Of a stretch of DNA of 64,000 bases, positions 17,251-28,003 are shown piece by piece; position 1 is the first letter of the stretch; each line of letters starts with the position of its first letter. This DNA comes from Iodidimonas muriae (GTDB taxonomy: Bacteria; Pseudomonadota; Alphaproteobacteria; Sphingomonadales; Rhodothalassiaceae), in NCBI RefSeq assembly GCF_014647255.1, contig NZ_BMOV01000004.1, positions 180,187-244,186 on the forward strand, read 5' to 3'. The translations under genes and the position numbers were made by a program. The notes below the pieces were generated by a model that saw only the letters and a program-made list of their open reading frames with translations, was not told the DNA's origin and did no database searches.

Positions 17251-20200
17251 TCAATAATTCCATGACCAGCGGATGGAGACGGCATTGTCCTGACTGGAGC
17301 TCATTTGGCTTCTTAGGCTGAGATTGCGGGTGAGCGCCCATTCCAATGTGCCGGTGGTGATTCCGGTTCCGGTTTCTGTTGCCACTTCGAAATAGACATT
17401 GTCGGTGAGATATTTCCCCCCCGTAATGCGTGGGCCATTGGAGTTTTCATCGCCCATTTCGATATTCAGCCGATCCAGCCCCAAACCGGCCCGTGCCGCC
17501 CCCACCACATCAAGACCACCCCCGCCGGACAGGCTGGCAAGGGCCGAGGCAAGCTGCACCGCTTCCAAAGGTGTCAGATCTGCCACCGATTCTCCAAACA
17601 ACAGCCGCGACAGGATTTCATCTTCGGGTAAGGACGGGGTGGATTGCAGGCTCAGAGAGGGAGAAGAAACAGGACCGCTAAGGCTTAAAACCACATCAAG
17701 GCCATCGACGGTTTCCCGCGCCCGGATATCCAGAATGGGGTCGATTGTGGCCGCTCCGGTGAAAATAAGCTGCCCGCCATCCAGAGTGAAGCGTCGTCCG
17801 GCAAAATCGAAGGCCCCTTTAAGCAGCGAGGCCGTGCCTTCAATAAGCGGCGTTTCGGCATCGCCAAGAACTTTCAGATGCACTTCCCATTCGGAATCCA
17901 GCCCGCGCCCACGCACGAAAATACGGCGGGGCGCATCAATCTGGAAATCCAGCGCTACCGGCATGGCGGGTTCAAAAGCCGCTTCTTGTCCATCAAGGGT
18001 GTTTGGGCCGCCACCTTCGCTGGTGCGGATTTCCGTTACCTCGATATCGGTCACATCATCGGGCAGCGATTTGCTGATATCCACATCGGCCCGGCTGGGC
18101 GAAATGGTCCCTGATGCTGTCATTGCTTCGGGTGTTTTTTGAAACCGCAGATCTGCTGATGTTACCGCTTTCACATCAACGCGCCGGATCACGGTCACAT
18201 CATTCAGCAGCAAATTTATATCGGTCAGGAAATCTCCGGTTTCATCAATTTCTGCCCAGCCAGAGCCTTTCAAGGTGCCGCCATTGCCGTCTTTGGCGTC
18301 AAAGCGGGTGATGCTGAGCCTGCGGTCCGAAAGATCGGCGGCAAGGGTGATGTCGGTGGCCAGAAAACCGCTATCAAGATGCTCATAACGGGTGTTGTTC
18401 AAGCGGATATCGCCGGTGATATCGGGATTATTCAATAGGCCGCCGATTTGCAAATCTGCATGCAAGGTGCCACTGGCTTCATGTTCGGGCAAGGTGACCA
18501 GCATGAACAGGGAGGCCAGCGCTCCTTCCCAGGAAAGCTGCCCTTCAAGGGGGGCATCGGCCTTCGGGGCATAGCTGCCCGCCCTTAGATCAAGTGCCAA
18601 AGGCATGTCGAGGCTCAGATCGGCGCGCATGGCTTCTTGGGCGCTGGCCTCGCCTTTGATGCTGAACAGACCATTGGTCAATTGCCCGTCGATGGTGGCG
18701 GAAAAAGGCGGGGTTGTGGCAAATCCCGTTATGGCCGGGGTCACATCCAAAAGCGCCAGGTGCATCTCGGCGGTGGCCGGGCCGTCGCTTTGCTCAACAG
18801 ATAAACGCGCGTTGATTGTGCCGGTGGGAAGCAGGCGCGGGGCCGCCACATTCACTAGTTCCAACGGCACCGACAGGAGATCAAGACTTCCGTGGATGCG
18901 CTCTGGGCCATAGCTTGCGGTGCCGGAAATCTGGCCTTGGGATATCTGCATCTGGAAAGGCGCGATCTGCCACATATCGCCGGTCTGTTGCGCCACGATG
19001 GGGGCAGGGGTTTTGATATCTTCCCCGAATAAAGTGCCATCCAGATCAAGGCTGATGGTTTGGGTATCCGCATCCTGGCCCCAATCCACGGCGCCCTTCA
19101 GGCTTAAGGGACCGCGCCAATCCCCATCGGCCTCGCCACTGATATGCAGGCGTTTGCTATCCCCTTGGGCGGTAATGCCTGCGCTGGCAAGACGGGTGAA
19201 GCCCATAGCAAAATCAGTGATCGAAAATTGGGCATCTATATAGGGCAAGGCATCGGTCAAGCGCAGTGTGGCATCAAGATTGATGGCTTCGATTTCCACC
19301 AATTGTGTGCTGGCAGAGGGGATGGTCAGATTTTCGCCATCCCCTTCAAGACGAAGGGCTTGTTTGCCGTCCTGTTCTGAAAAGGCGGCGGTGAAGTTCA
19401 TATCCCCTTGCAGACCATAGCGTTGGCTTTGCGGCAGTTTTGAGAGATCGCCGGAGGTGCCGGCCAAGGTGCCGCGCACAAGCCCATCGGCCCCATAAGC
19501 AAGGGCTCCTTCGATTTCCGCCCCCCCAAGGGCCAGAAAGACCAATGGCATATCGATGGCGCCATTCTTTGCCATTGCCGCCCGTCCCTCGATGCGTAAG
19601 GGGCCAAGGCCGCTATCGGCGCCCAGTCGAATCTCCATTTGCGGTTGGCTTGCCAGATCCGTTGCCAGGGCATCCAGATGCAGGTTGAGCAATGGATAGC
19701 CTTGCACATCAAGCTGCGCCAGATCGGATGTTGCAGCCAGCACGGGTTGATCAAAGGAGCCGGAGAGAGCGCCTTCCAGAACCAGTCCACCATCTATATC
19801 GGTGGGACCGGATAGACCCAGAAGCGAGAGATCGGTGAACCCAAGTCGGTATGTGATATCCAGATCCTGTGCCGTGATATCCGCCAGTCCTTGCGCAAAA
19901 ACATCAAGCCCCGCCCCTGAAATCTGTGCCGACAGGATACGCACCATGCTGCCGGGGCTGAACTGGATATGCGATTCAAAATGCGGGGTTTCTCCCAGCA
20001 ACAGTCCAAGGCTTTCTTGCTCCGCGCTTATAGCCTCTCCGTTCATGGTCAGCTGAATGGCGATGGGATCGGCACCATTGGCACGGGCAAGGCCGACCCG
20101 TGCCTCGATCTGTCCATCAAGCGGCAAGGCGGTGGGCAAAGGCAGACGCGACAGGGCCGTTATTTGGGCCGCAAGATCCAGTGCCAATGTTTGTGCGGTG

Positions 20201-21660
20201 AAAGCATAGTCCCCCGTGCCGGTGATGCTCAGCCCCGGAGCGTCTATCCGGGCGTTTGCGATATGGGCGCTGGCCGCTTCCAGATCATAGTGCCCGTCCA
20301 CCGCCAAAACCGTGTCAAAGGCCGCCAGATCGGGCTGATCCGGAAAGGAAAGACCGCTAATTTTGCCTGAAGATTCGATCGGGATTGCTGACTTTTCAAA
20401 ACCGCCGGAAAGCTGCAATCGGGCCTGTGTGGCTTTTGCCGCATTGTCCCATTGGGGGGCATCGATCACCAATCGGGCCGTCCATAAGGGAGCTATGAAA
20501 GTGCCCGAAAGCGTGCCATCCAGAATTGCCCCGTCATGGCGCATGGGCAGATCCAGCAGTTTTGCCCCGGCATTCTGATCGAGCGTGAGATGGTACTGAA
20601 GGTCAAGCGCTTGGCTGTTTTCGGTGTGGATTTTGCCATCCACCAGAATTTTCCCTTTGGCAAAGCCCAAAGCCACGGTGACGGGAATGATGTCGGTGTC
20701 ATTAAGATCGGCCACAATCGAAAGGCTGATGGTGGGGCTGAGCCAATCCGCATAGGGGGCATCCACCAGCCCCGATTGTGCGGCATCGCCTTCGATGGAC
20801 AATCGCCCGTTTTCAACGAGAATACCCGCATCATAACGGGCGCGTTTGCCATATTGGGCGTCGAGATTACCCGCCCAGTCGCTGAAGGTGCCGCTGCCGT
20901 CAATATGCAGGCGGGCCGGTTCTTGCGGGGCAATGTTCAAGGCATGGGCGATGATCCCATCCGGTGGCCCCACCATATCCAGCTTTAAATCAAGGCGCTG
21001 CACCGTTTCATCATAAGAGAGATCGGCGGTGATGCTGTCGGGCGCATCTGTTGCCTGTTTGCTGCCAAATGTGGAAAGCTGGCCGTTCAGGCGCTTGTCG
21101 CTCAATGCCAAATCCTGGCCTGAAGCTTCAAGTGCTGCGGCCTGGCCCAATATGGGGGCGTCCAGCAAAATCTGGCCGATGCTGAATTGGGCAACAAAGA
21201 TGCTGACCGGCAGGTCGGGTAAGCGCGGCAGACGCACCGGTGCGCCGGGTTTTTGTGTTTCGGGGGATGCTTGGGGCAAGCGCGTCATCCGGATGTCGTG
21301 GATGGCAAGGGTGTCAATATCCACATGCCTGTCCCACAAGGCTTTTGCGCGCCATTCCAGGCGAACATCATTGGCCACCAGATAAGCACCGTCCGCATCG
21401 GACAGGGTGATGCTATCGATGCGAAAATCGGAAAAAAGCTGCCCGCGAAGGGTGCCGATCTCCACGCCGCTTTCCGCCAATATGTCGTTCAAGGTGGCAC
21501 ATAACCAAAATTTTCCGGCCTTGCTATCCAGCCATAGGACCGCCGCCACCATCAGCCCGACCAAAACGCCCGCCAGCGCCAAAACGCCGACAAGGGCGAT
21601 GCGCCAGCGGCGCTGCCTTGGCTTTTTGGGGCTGTCAGAATGTGGTGCGGCGTCGTTCAA
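17251..21660 (-). CDS. tamB: Translocation and assembly module protein TamB
   Basis: A 1469-aa protein with an N-terminal inner-membrane anchor (about residues 20-47), a long repetitive beta-helical body, and a C-terminal DUF490 domain ending in TGITTGTLEWALTRNLSLRSQ and a terminal aromatic residue. TamB spans the periplasm and works with TamA, moving lipids and aiding outer-membrane protein insertion. The stop codon of tamA overlaps its start by 4 bp (ATGA). Length is normal for the family. Confidence 0.93.
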   Translation of the reverse strand: MNDAAPHSDSPKKPRQRRWRIALVGVLALAGVLVGLMVAAVLWLDSKAGKFWLCATLNDILAESGVEIGTLRGQLFSDFRIDSITLSDADGAYLVANDVRLEWRAKALWDRHVDIDTLAIHDIRMTRLPQASPETQKPGAPVRLPRLPDLPVSIFVAQFSIGQILLDAPILGQAAALEASGQDLALSDKRLNGQLSTFGSKQATDAPDSITADLSYDETVQRLDLKLDMVGPPDGIIAHALNIAPQEPARLHIDGSGTFSDWAGNLDAQYGKRARYDAGILVENGRLSIEGDAAQSGLVDAPYADWLSPTISLSIVADLNDTDIIPVTVALGFAKGKILVDGKIHTENSQALDLQYHLTLDQNAGAKLLDLPMRHDGAILDGTLSGTFIAPLWTARLVIDAPQWDNAAKATQARLQLSGGFEKSAIPIESSGKISGLSFPDQPDLAAFDTVLAVDGHYDLEAASAHIANARIDAPGLSITGTGDYAFTAQTLALDLAAQITALSRLPLPTALPLDGQIEARVGLARANGADPIAIQLTMNGEAISAEQESLGLLLGETPHFESHIQFSPGSMVRILSAQISGAGLDVFAQGLADITAQDLDITYRLGFTDLSLLGLSGPTDIDGGLVLEGALSGSFDQPVLAATSDLAQLDVQGYPLLNLHLDALATDLASQPQMEIRLGADSGLGPLRIEGRAAMAKNGAIDMPLVFLALGGAEIEGALAYGADGLVRGTLAGTSGDLSKLPQSQRYGLQGDMNFTAAFSEQDGKQALRLEGDGENLTIPSASTQLVEIEAINLDATLRLTDALPYIDAQFSITDFAMGFTRLASAGITAQGDSKRLHISGEADGDWRGPLSLKGAVDWGQDADTQTISLDLDGTLFGEDIKTPAPIVAQQTGDMWQIAPFQMQISQGQISGTASYGPERIHGSLDLLSVPLELVNVAAPRLLPTGTINARLSVEQSDGPATAEMHLALLDVTPAITGFATTPPFSATIDGQLTNGLFSIKGEASAQEAMRADLSLDMPLALDLRAGSYAPKADAPLEGQLSWEGALASLFMLVTLPEHEASGTLHADLQIGGLLNNPDITGDIRLNNTRYEHLDSGFLATDITLAADLSDRRLSITRFDAKDGNGGTLKGSGWAEIDETGDFLTDINLLLNDVTVIRRVDVKAVTSADLRFQKTPEAMTASGTISPSRADVDISKSLPDDVTDIEVTEIRTSEGGGPNTLDGQEAAFEPAMPVALDFQIDAPRRIFVRGRGLDSEWEVHLKVLGDAETPLIEGTASLLKGAFDFAGRRFTLDGGQLIFTGAATIDPILDIRARETVDGLDVVLSLSGPVSSPSLSLQSTPSLPEDEILSRLLFGESVADLTPLEAVQLASALASLSGGGGLDVVGAARAGLGLDRLNIEMGDENSNGPRITGGKYLTDNVYFEVATETGTGITTGTLEWALTRNLSLRSQMSSSQDNAVSIRWSWNY

Positions 21661-23495
21661 AAGCTTTGTCCCAAGCTGATATAAAACTGGATACGGTTAT
21701 CGCCGGGGCGGCGATTGATGGGCGTTGCAATGTCCACCCGGATCGGCGCAAAGGAGGTATAATATCGAAAGCCCAGACCGGCGCCCCAGCGTAAATCGCC
21801 AAAGCGCGGTGTGGTGCTTTCTGTGACTTCCCCCACATCGATGAACGGCACGACCCCAAAGTCTTCACCTATGCGAAAACGGGCTTCAAACGAGGCTTCG
21901 AACAAGGACCGTCCGCCCAAGGGTTGGCCGTCCTCGGCCAAGGGGCCGACATCTTGGAAACCAAAGCCGCGAACCGACCCGCCGCCACCGGAAAAAAAAC
22001 GCCGATTGGCAGGAAGGCGTTCGTTTTCGGCTCCGATGATCGACCCCACAGCCACACGGGCCGCCAAAAGGATGTCCTTGTCTTTATCCAAAGGCAGATA
22101 GCTGCTGGCATCAAAGGCGGTTTTATAAAAGCTGAAAAAGCCGCTTTGTTCGGCCAGATGCGGGGCAATGGCCAGGCGGGCATAAAGCCCATAGGTGGGA
22201 TCAAGCACCGAATCGCGATTGTCAAAGGTGGCGCTTAGGGGAAGGGCGGCCAGCAAGAAGGTGCGGCGTTCGTCGTTTTCTTCCACATCGGTGAAGCTGA
22301 GATCCGTTGCCACGCCGAATTGCCAATAGCGGCCTATGGCCCGGTCCAATCCGGCACGGATATTCAGCTCCAAGCTGTCAAAGGCATCCGTGTCTTCCCG
22401 AATGGCGCCGACGCGCCCCGTCAGATATTGATCGCGGCGCAAGAAATTGGGTTTGCGAATGTCGGCCACTAAAGATTGCTCGATTTCGGCAATCCTGGCC
22501 GTCAGTGTCAGCCGTTCGCTTGCGCCGAAGAAATTGCGGTGCTCCCATGTGGCATCCCCGCCGAATCCTTCACTGGTGGAAAAGCCCGCCCCCAGGGAAA
22601 TGGTGCGCTGATCGGTTTCGATCACAGTGATTTTCATCTCGGGCGCGATGGGTTCTGTATGGGTGCGTAAATCTGCCAGGGGATCGGAAAATTGAATACG
22701 CACGCTGCCAAACAAGCGGCTGGAAATCAGCGTTCGGCGGAAGGTTTCCACCTGCGCCTGATCATAGGGGGCACCGGATTCCCACGGCACAAGGCGGCGT
22801 AAATAGCCCTCTTTGATCGTTTCAAGGCCATCAAAACGAACATCGCCAAAGCGCATGGCCGGACCGGTATCGAAACGATAGGTGATGCGGGCGCTATCCG
22901 TATCATGGTCGATCACCACATGACGGGTGGCGGTGCGGGCCAGCGGATAGCCAAGCCGCGGCAGGGTGGCAAGAATGGCCGTTTCTGCCAGAACAATATC
23001 TTCTGCGCGGGCCGGATCGCCGGGGGCCAAAGTCATGGCGGCCTTCAAGGCTTCCACCACGGTTTCTTCAGGGAGCACGCCGGGAAAGGCGAGATCCACC
23101 AGATCGATTTTATACTGCTTGCCGGTGAAAATGCGCATGGTAATGGCCACCGGGCTTTGGGAGCTGTCGATTTGGTGGCTGATGCTGGCATTATAATATC
23201 CTTCGGATCGCAGGGCCTTTTCAAAGGTTTTGAGATCCCGTTCCAGCCGTGCCCGCAAAGCCCCATATGAACGTGGCGGGCTTTTCTTGTCTTTTATCAG
23301 GATGGAAAGCTCTTCAAGCCGGGTTTTTAAACTGCCCGTAATGCCGGTCAGGCTCAGATCATAGGGAATATTGTTCGGGTTTTGCGCGGCCTGCCCATTG
23401 GTTTGAGCCGAAATTTTTGCAGATGGTACCAAGCCCGCCACCATAAGGCAGGCCATCAAAAATAGAAGCGGCACGATGGGGCGCTGAGAATACAT
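21657..23495 (-). CDS. tamA: Outer-membrane autotransporter assembly factor TamA (BamA/Omp85 family)
   Basis: The 612-aa protein begins with a signal peptide (MYSQRPIVPLLFLMACLMVAG). POTRA domains follow, with GYYNASISHQ and AMRFGDVRFDGLETIKEGYL, then the 16-stranded barrel with GAGFSTSEGFGGDATWEHRNFFG and the Omp85 VRGF motif (GGGGSVRGFGFQ). The C-terminus ends in a phenylalanine, as usual for outer-membrane proteins. The start at 23495 gives a proper signal peptide; an upstream in-frame ATG at 23564 would add 23 residues. tamB overlaps its 3' end. Confidence 0.93.
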   Translation of the reverse strand: MYSQRPIVPLLFLMACLMVAGLVPSAKISAQTNGQAAQNPNNIPYDLSLTGITGSLKTRLEELSILIKDKKSPPRSYGALRARLERDLKTFEKALRSEGYYNASISHQIDSSQSPVAITMRIFTGKQYKIDLVDLAFPGVLPEETVVEALKAAMTLAPGDPARAEDIVLAETAILATLPRLGYPLARTATRHVVIDHDTDSARITYRFDTGPAMRFGDVRFDGLETIKEGYLRRLVPWESGAPYDQAQVETFRRTLISSRLFGSVRIQFSDPLADLRTHTEPIAPEMKITVIETDQRTISLGAGFSTSEGFGGDATWEHRNFFGASERLTLTARIAEIEQSLVADIRKPNFLRRDQYLTGRVGAIREDTDAFDSLELNIRAGLDRAIGRYWQFGVATDLSFTDVEENDERRTFLLAALPLSATFDNRDSVLDPTYGLYARLAIAPHLAEQSGFFSFYKTAFDASSYLPLDKDKDILLAARVAVGSIIGAENERLPANRRFFSGGGGSVRGFGFQDVGPLAEDGQPLGGRSLFEASFEARFRIGEDFGVVPFIDVGEVTESTTPRFGDLRWGAGLGFRYYTSFAPIRVDIATPINRRPGDNRIQFYISLGQSF

Positions 23496-23593
23496 AAGTG
23501 TAAACTGTCGGACTTTCTTTGTTTTTGAATGGCCTGATTCTATTAAGGCGACGTGTGATGGCAATTTTACGGCAATGGTTTGCCAAATAAACT

Positions 23594-25546
23594 TTATGGA
23601 ATACCGCGGATGATCTTTCGGATCATGAAGCGGGCCGGGTGCAAGGCGTGCCTTTGCGCCGTTTCCAAGGGCGAAAGGGTGTTTGCAATCTGTGCTGCAA
23701 TGGATTGTGCCATCAATGGGGCTGTTTGAAACCCCCGTGCGCCCAAACCGGAAAAAATATAAAGCCCTGCATGATAGCGCATTTCAGGAAAGTCGCGGCG
23801 GCGTTTGTCCAATCTGGCCGCCGCATAAGCGGATTCAAACCAGTCACGGTCGAAAACGGGCCCCGCAAATGGCCCATGATCGGGGCTGGTTACCCTTGTG
23901 CCGGACCATAAGGAACGGGGCGCGGGCAGGTCCATAAATGGAAGGTCTATCCCTGCAATACGGGCAGGCCCCGTGGGAAGATCAAGGGTTGGCGTGATAT
24001 GGCTTTTGGCATTGAGAGCGATTTTGGGAGAGCTCTTTGGCGGGTGCAGGCCCAATTGCCCCGGGCGCAGCACCATTTCCGGTGCATTGGCGCCCAAAAG
24101 TGCCGCCGTTCCCGTCCCTGCGGCAAGGATCAGCGTTGGCGTTTCACATAAAATTTTGCCATCAGTCCCCAATATCCGCCATCCCGCATCATGACCGATC
24201 TGTTGGATGCTATGAGCGGAATGGGGGATGTGCTGTTGTGGCGGTGGCAAAAGGTCATAAAGCGTTTGCGGGATGATGCAGCCTGCATGGGGCCAGTGCA
24301 TGGCTGGTGATTTTAGGCTCACACCGGCGATTTTGCTGGCCTCATCATGTGTGCATAAGCGTAAAAGATCCGCTGGCCAGTTCAGGCTTTCGACCGCCTT
24401 TTTGCCCCAGCTTTCTGCCCTTTTTCCTTCCAGAAGGCTTAACACCCCGCGTGGGCCATGCCACGCACCCAATGCATCATAAGTGCGCCATGCGCTGAGC
24501 AGGCTTTGAATGGAAAAACGGGCCGCGGCATTGTGGCCCAGATCGATGCGTGGGGCCAAGATAGCGGCGGGCAAGGGGGACTCATGCGGGGAGGCGATCT
24601 GGATATTGTCCAACCCGTGATCGCGTAAAGCGGCAATCATCATGCGGGCGGCAATGCCGTCGCCAATGACAGCCACCGGACCGGGAGAGGGAGCCGGAGG
24701 CGCAAACCATGGCGCCTCAAGGTCGGGAGACGCGGGCCTGCCTTTATAGCGCCCCACCAGCCGTTCACGCTTTCCCTGAAAGCCGGGCTGTTTTTCTATA
24801 TGGAAGCCCGCATCCATCAAGCCGCGTCGTACATGCCCTGCGGCGGTAAAGGTGGCAAGCCGGGCATCGGGGGCGCTGAGACGGGCGATTTGGGCGTAAA
24901 GAGGGGCCGACCACATATCCAGATTGCGCGAAGGGGCAAAGCCATCGAGAAACCAGGCGTCCATCTGGCCTTCCACCTGATCGAACATGGTGGCGGCATC
25001 GCCAAAGCACAGGGTCAGATGCACATGGCCTTTGTCAAATATCAGGCGGTGGATGCCGGAATAGGCGGGCGGCCATTGCGCCACAAGCTCTTGGGCCAAG
25101 GGGGCAAGACATTGAAAAGGCTTCAAGGCCCGCAGCAGATCGGCTTTTTGAAGCGGGCGGTTTTCCACGCTCAGGAAGTGCAGCCGCGCCGAAGCCCGAT
25201 GTTCACGCCAATGGTGCCAAAGTGAAAGAAAATTCAACCCTGTGCCAAAGCCTGTTTCTCCCACGGTAAGAACCGAACGACTGTGCCATAGTGTATTGAA
25301 TTCGCATGGTTTTATAAAAACCTCGATGCTTTCCAATAGCCCGTCATGCAGATCATAATATTTGTCGCCATGATCAAGCGATCGTGGCGCATCCTTTTCC
25401 CAATCCAGTCGCGGATGGGGCAGGGCAAGGGCGTGTTCAGGGTTGTCGATTGGCAATGGCATGGATGAAACGCGTTTCCCGGTGGGTCTGATGGTTTCAG
25501 TCACAATGGTCTCTTTTTCTATAAAGAAAAATGAGGATAATTGCAT
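23594..25546 (-). CDS. mnmC: Bifunctional tRNA U34 modification enzyme MnmC
   Basis: The 650-aa protein has two domains. The N-terminal MnmD methyltransferase holds the SAM motif VGETGFGTGLNFLSLW and DAWFLDGFAPSRNLDMW. The C-terminal FAD-dependent oxidase begins with PVAVIGDGIAARMMIAALR. Together they finish the mnm5s2U wobble base: the oxidase removes the carboxymethyl group and MnmD methylates the amine. Length agrees with full-length MnmC. The exact start is uncertain: 25546 (AAAGAG upstream) or a GTG at 25504 are both possible; the conserved part begins at LPHPRLDWEK. Confidence 0.94.
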   Translation of the reverse strand: MQLSSFFFIEKETIVTETIRPTGKRVSSMPLPIDNPEHALALPHPRLDWEKDAPRSLDHGDKYYDLHDGLLESIEVFIKPCEFNTLWHSRSVLTVGETGFGTGLNFLSLWHHWREHRASARLHFLSVENRPLQKADLLRALKPFQCLAPLAQELVAQWPPAYSGIHRLIFDKGHVHLTLCFGDAATMFDQVEGQMDAWFLDGFAPSRNLDMWSAPLYAQIARLSAPDARLATFTAAGHVRRGLMDAGFHIEKQPGFQGKRERLVGRYKGRPASPDLEAPWFAPPAPSPGPVAVIGDGIAARMMIAALRDHGLDNIQIASPHESPLPAAILAPRIDLGHNAAARFSIQSLLSAWRTYDALGAWHGPRGVLSLLEGKRAESWGKKAVESLNWPADLLRLCTHDEASKIAGVSLKSPAMHWPHAGCIIPQTLYDLLPPPQQHIPHSAHSIQQIGHDAGWRILGTDGKILCETPTLILAAGTGTAALLGANAPEMVLRPGQLGLHPPKSSPKIALNAKSHITPTLDLPTGPARIAGIDLPFMDLPAPRSLWSGTRVTSPDHGPFAGPVFDRDWFESAYAAARLDKRRRDFPEMRYHAGLYIFSGLGARGFQTAPLMAQSIAAQIANTLSPLETAQRHALHPARFMIRKIIRGIP

Positions 25547-25607
25547 AATTACTCTTTATGCGCGATTATGACAGGGTGAGGGGTCACATTCTATGTAGGA
25601 CGCTGTG

Positions 25608-26078
25608 ATGGGGTTCGACCATAAAACTCATGATATTCAGCCGGTGCTCTCTTCTGATGATGTGCCTCTTGAGGCTGCCCGTGCCCTTTATATCTTGTGG
25701 GATGATAAACGCGGACAGCGCTTGATGCCTGCGCGGCGTGATTTTGATCCCGCCAATATGCGCGCATTGCTTGAAGATATCGTTCTGTTTGATGTGGACG
25801 GCGCAGAATCCCGCTTGCGTGTCCGGCTTCATGGAACGCGTATTGTCCAAATGTCGGGATTGGATCTGACCGGAAAATATCTGGATCAAATTCCGGGAAG
25901 CGAGAATGTGGGGCGGCGTTGCCAATGGGTCATTGCGCATAAAGCCCCAACCTTCATTCGCAAGGTTCAGCTTGAATGGTCCCAACGATCATATCGTCGA
26001 TATGATGTTCTGGCCTTGCCGCTTTCAGCCAATGATAAGGATGTGAATATGATCCTGTTTCATCTGACCTTTGAATAG
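25608..26078 (+). CDS. PAS-domain protein (PAS_5 / DUF1488-like group), 156 aa
   Basis: Small cytosolic protein with the PAS_5 pattern common in alphaproteobacteria: an ILWDDKRGQRLMPARRDFDPANMRALLEDI stretch (split here as its ends) and LRVRLHGTRIVQMSGLDLTGKYLDQI. These stand-alone PAS proteins have no output domain; sensing is presumed, ligand unknown. A GTG one codon upstream is an alternative start. It faces a PAS-containing histidine kinase, whose 3' end is 10 bp from its own, but convergent orientation gives no proof of partnership. The heading DUF label is my recollection; PAS_5 is the better-supported part. Confidence 0.75.
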   Translation: MGFDHKTHDIQPVLSSDDVPLEAARALYILWDDKRGQRLMPARRDFDPANMRALLEDIVLFDVDGAESRLRVRLHGTRIVQMSGLDLTGKYLDQIPGSENVGRRCQWVIAHKAPTFIRKVQLEWSQRSYRRYDVLALPLSANDKDVNMILFHLTFE

Positions 26079-26087
26079 AAACAAGCC

Positions 26088-27656
26088 TCAGTCTTTGCCC
26101 ATCTGATCGGGCAGGACAATGGTGACGGTGGTTCCGGCATTTTTTTCACTGTCGATATGCAGCGTCCCTTTATGCACATCAACGAAGGCGGCAATCAAAG
26201 GCAGCCCAAGCCCGGTGCCCTGATGACGGCGGGTCATTACCCCGTCCACTTGCCCAAAGGGGGTCATGGCGCGTTCGATTTCTTCTTTGGACATGCCGAC
26301 GCCGGTATCTTTGACAATGAGTTTGCAGCCGCCATCGGGCTGGGCAAGGGCGTTGACGGTGATATGCCCGCCCTGTTCCGTGAATTTGACCGCATTGGAT
26401 AACAGATTAAGCAGGATTTGCTTGAACAGCCGTCGGTCCACAAACAGGGAAAACTCGTCTGGCTCAATCTTGGAAACGAGGCGCAGGCCGGCCTGATGGG
26501 CGCGTTCCCGTATCAGGCGAATACATTGCGCCACAAGCTCTGACACATCTACTTCCGACGGATAAATCTCTAGCCGGCCCGCTTCCACTTTGGATAGATC
26601 GAGAATATCGTTGATGATATCCAGAAGATGCGTGCCGGAACGATGAACATCATTGGCATAATCCCGGTAGCGCGCATCTCCTAAAGGCCCCAGAACCTCT
26701 CCTTTTATGATCTCTGAGAAGCCGAGGATGGCATTCAAAGGGGTGCGCAATTCATGGCTCATATTGGCCAGAAACTCGGATTTTGTCCGATTGGCCAGTT
26801 CTGCCATATCGCGGCTGTTGCGCAGTTCTTCTTCATTCTTTTTTTCATCGGTGATGTCGCGCCCGATGATTAAAATCACCTCTTCTCCATCCACATTCAG
26901 TAATTCGGCAGAGAATTTGACCGGAAATATGGTGCCATCCACACGGCGCACGCTGGCTTCCATTTGCCGGATGGAGCCATCGGCACGAATGGTATTGCCG
27001 ATTTTTATGGCCACCGTCGGGTCCCCCCAAATGGCCAGATCAAAGATGCTTTGACCTAAAATCTCGCGCCGTGACATGCCGATGGCATTGGCCAGATTGT
27101 CATTCACATCTAAAAACACCCCAGTACGTAGATAAGACAGCGACATCATATCCGGCGTGGCTTGAAAAACGCGCTTGAACAGAGCGTCGGAGCGGACATG
27201 CGCCCGTTCGGTTTGTTTGAGTTGGGTGATGTCGATCAGGGTTGCCAGAATCGCAGGGCCGCCGGGCCAATCGACAACGGTGGCGCGGCAATCCACCCAA
27301 TATTCGGCCCCGTCTTCCCGGGCAAGGCGAAACTGCTGGTCTTGCGGTGCATCCCGCCCTTCCATCCGCGCGGCGATATTTCTTGAAACATTGGCGCGGT
27401 CATCCGGGTGTATCCACTCCAGAACCGTTTTTTTGAAACTTTGGCTTTTGTCTTGAACGCCCAGCATATCGGCGGTGACATTATTGACAAATAAAGGCAG
27501 GCCACCACGGTGCACCACAAAACTTTGGGTGGCCATATCAAGGATTTGGGCGACAACCCCGGGAGGCAGAGATTCGGCATTGAGCGTTGCCGCGGTGTCC
27601 ATTGTCGTTATGTCATTTTTATAATCAAATTTGGACACTACATCACTCGCTATCAT
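26088..27656 (-). CDS. Soluble PAS-PAS hybrid sensor histidine kinase
   Basis: The 522-aa protein has no membrane segment. It carries two PAS domains (about residues 30-155 and 155-275; PAS-C motifs near VVDWPGGPAILATLIDIT and EVILIIGRDITDEKK), a HisKA dimerisation domain with the phospho-acceptor His in EFLANMSHELRTPLNAILGF, and a HATPase domain with N box LLNLLSNAVKFTEQ, G1 DTGVGMSKEE and G2 GTGLGLPLI. No receiver domain is attached and no response regulator is adjacent, so it is an orphan. The N-terminal start is uncertain by up to 19 residues (27656 or 27602); neither has a clear ribosome site. Confidence 0.9.
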   Translation of the reverse strand: MIASDVVSKFDYKNDITTMDTAATLNAESLPPGVVAQILDMATQSFVVHRGGLPLFVNNVTADMLGVQDKSQSFKKTVLEWIHPDDRANVSRNIAARMEGRDAPQDQQFRLAREDGAEYWVDCRATVVDWPGGPAILATLIDITQLKQTERAHVRSDALFKRVFQATPDMMSLSYLRTGVFLDVNDNLANAIGMSRREILGQSIFDLAIWGDPTVAIKIGNTIRADGSIRQMEASVRRVDGTIFPVKFSAELLNVDGEEVILIIGRDITDEKKNEEELRNSRDMAELANRTKSEFLANMSHELRTPLNAILGFSEIIKGEVLGPLGDARYRDYANDVHRSGTHLLDIINDILDLSKVEAGRLEIYPSEVDVSELVAQCIRLIRERAHQAGLRLVSKIEPDEFSLFVDRRLFKQILLNLLSNAVKFTEQGGHITVNALAQPDGGCKLIVKDTGVGMSKEEIERAMTPFGQVDGVMTRRHQGTGLGLPLIAAFVDVHKGTLHIDSEKNAGTTVTIVLPDQMGKD

Positions 27657-28003
27657 CAACTATTCTAGTTGCGTTAAAAATACGCATCATAAGGACCCCT
27701 GAGGCATACCCGAATATCTGTAGATATGGATGTCACGCGAATGAGATCCCGGATGGCTCTCTGATTTCAGTTTGATACGATAACAGGCGGCGATTAAAGA
27801 ATTTTTTTGCTTTTTTAAGCCGCCTTTCAAGGGAAAAGCTTTGTTTTATTTTGTTTTCCTTTGCCCTCCACTCATAAGGCCAAACTAGGGATTAAACCAA
27901 ACATATTAAGACATAAATAACAGTAAAAAAGAAAGGCGCTCCTTGATCTTTTTCAATCAGATGAAGGCTTGCGCCTGTGGGTGTGCCATGGCAAGGCTGG
28001 GCT
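27657..28003. other. Non-coding divergent promoter region
   Basis: About 350 bp between the histidine kinase and the MBL-fold hydrolase, which diverge. It is AT-rich, with runs of T near 27800-27860. I see no RNA gene and no clear palindrome. Promoters for both genes are expected here but no confident -35/-10 pair can be named. Confidence 0.4.
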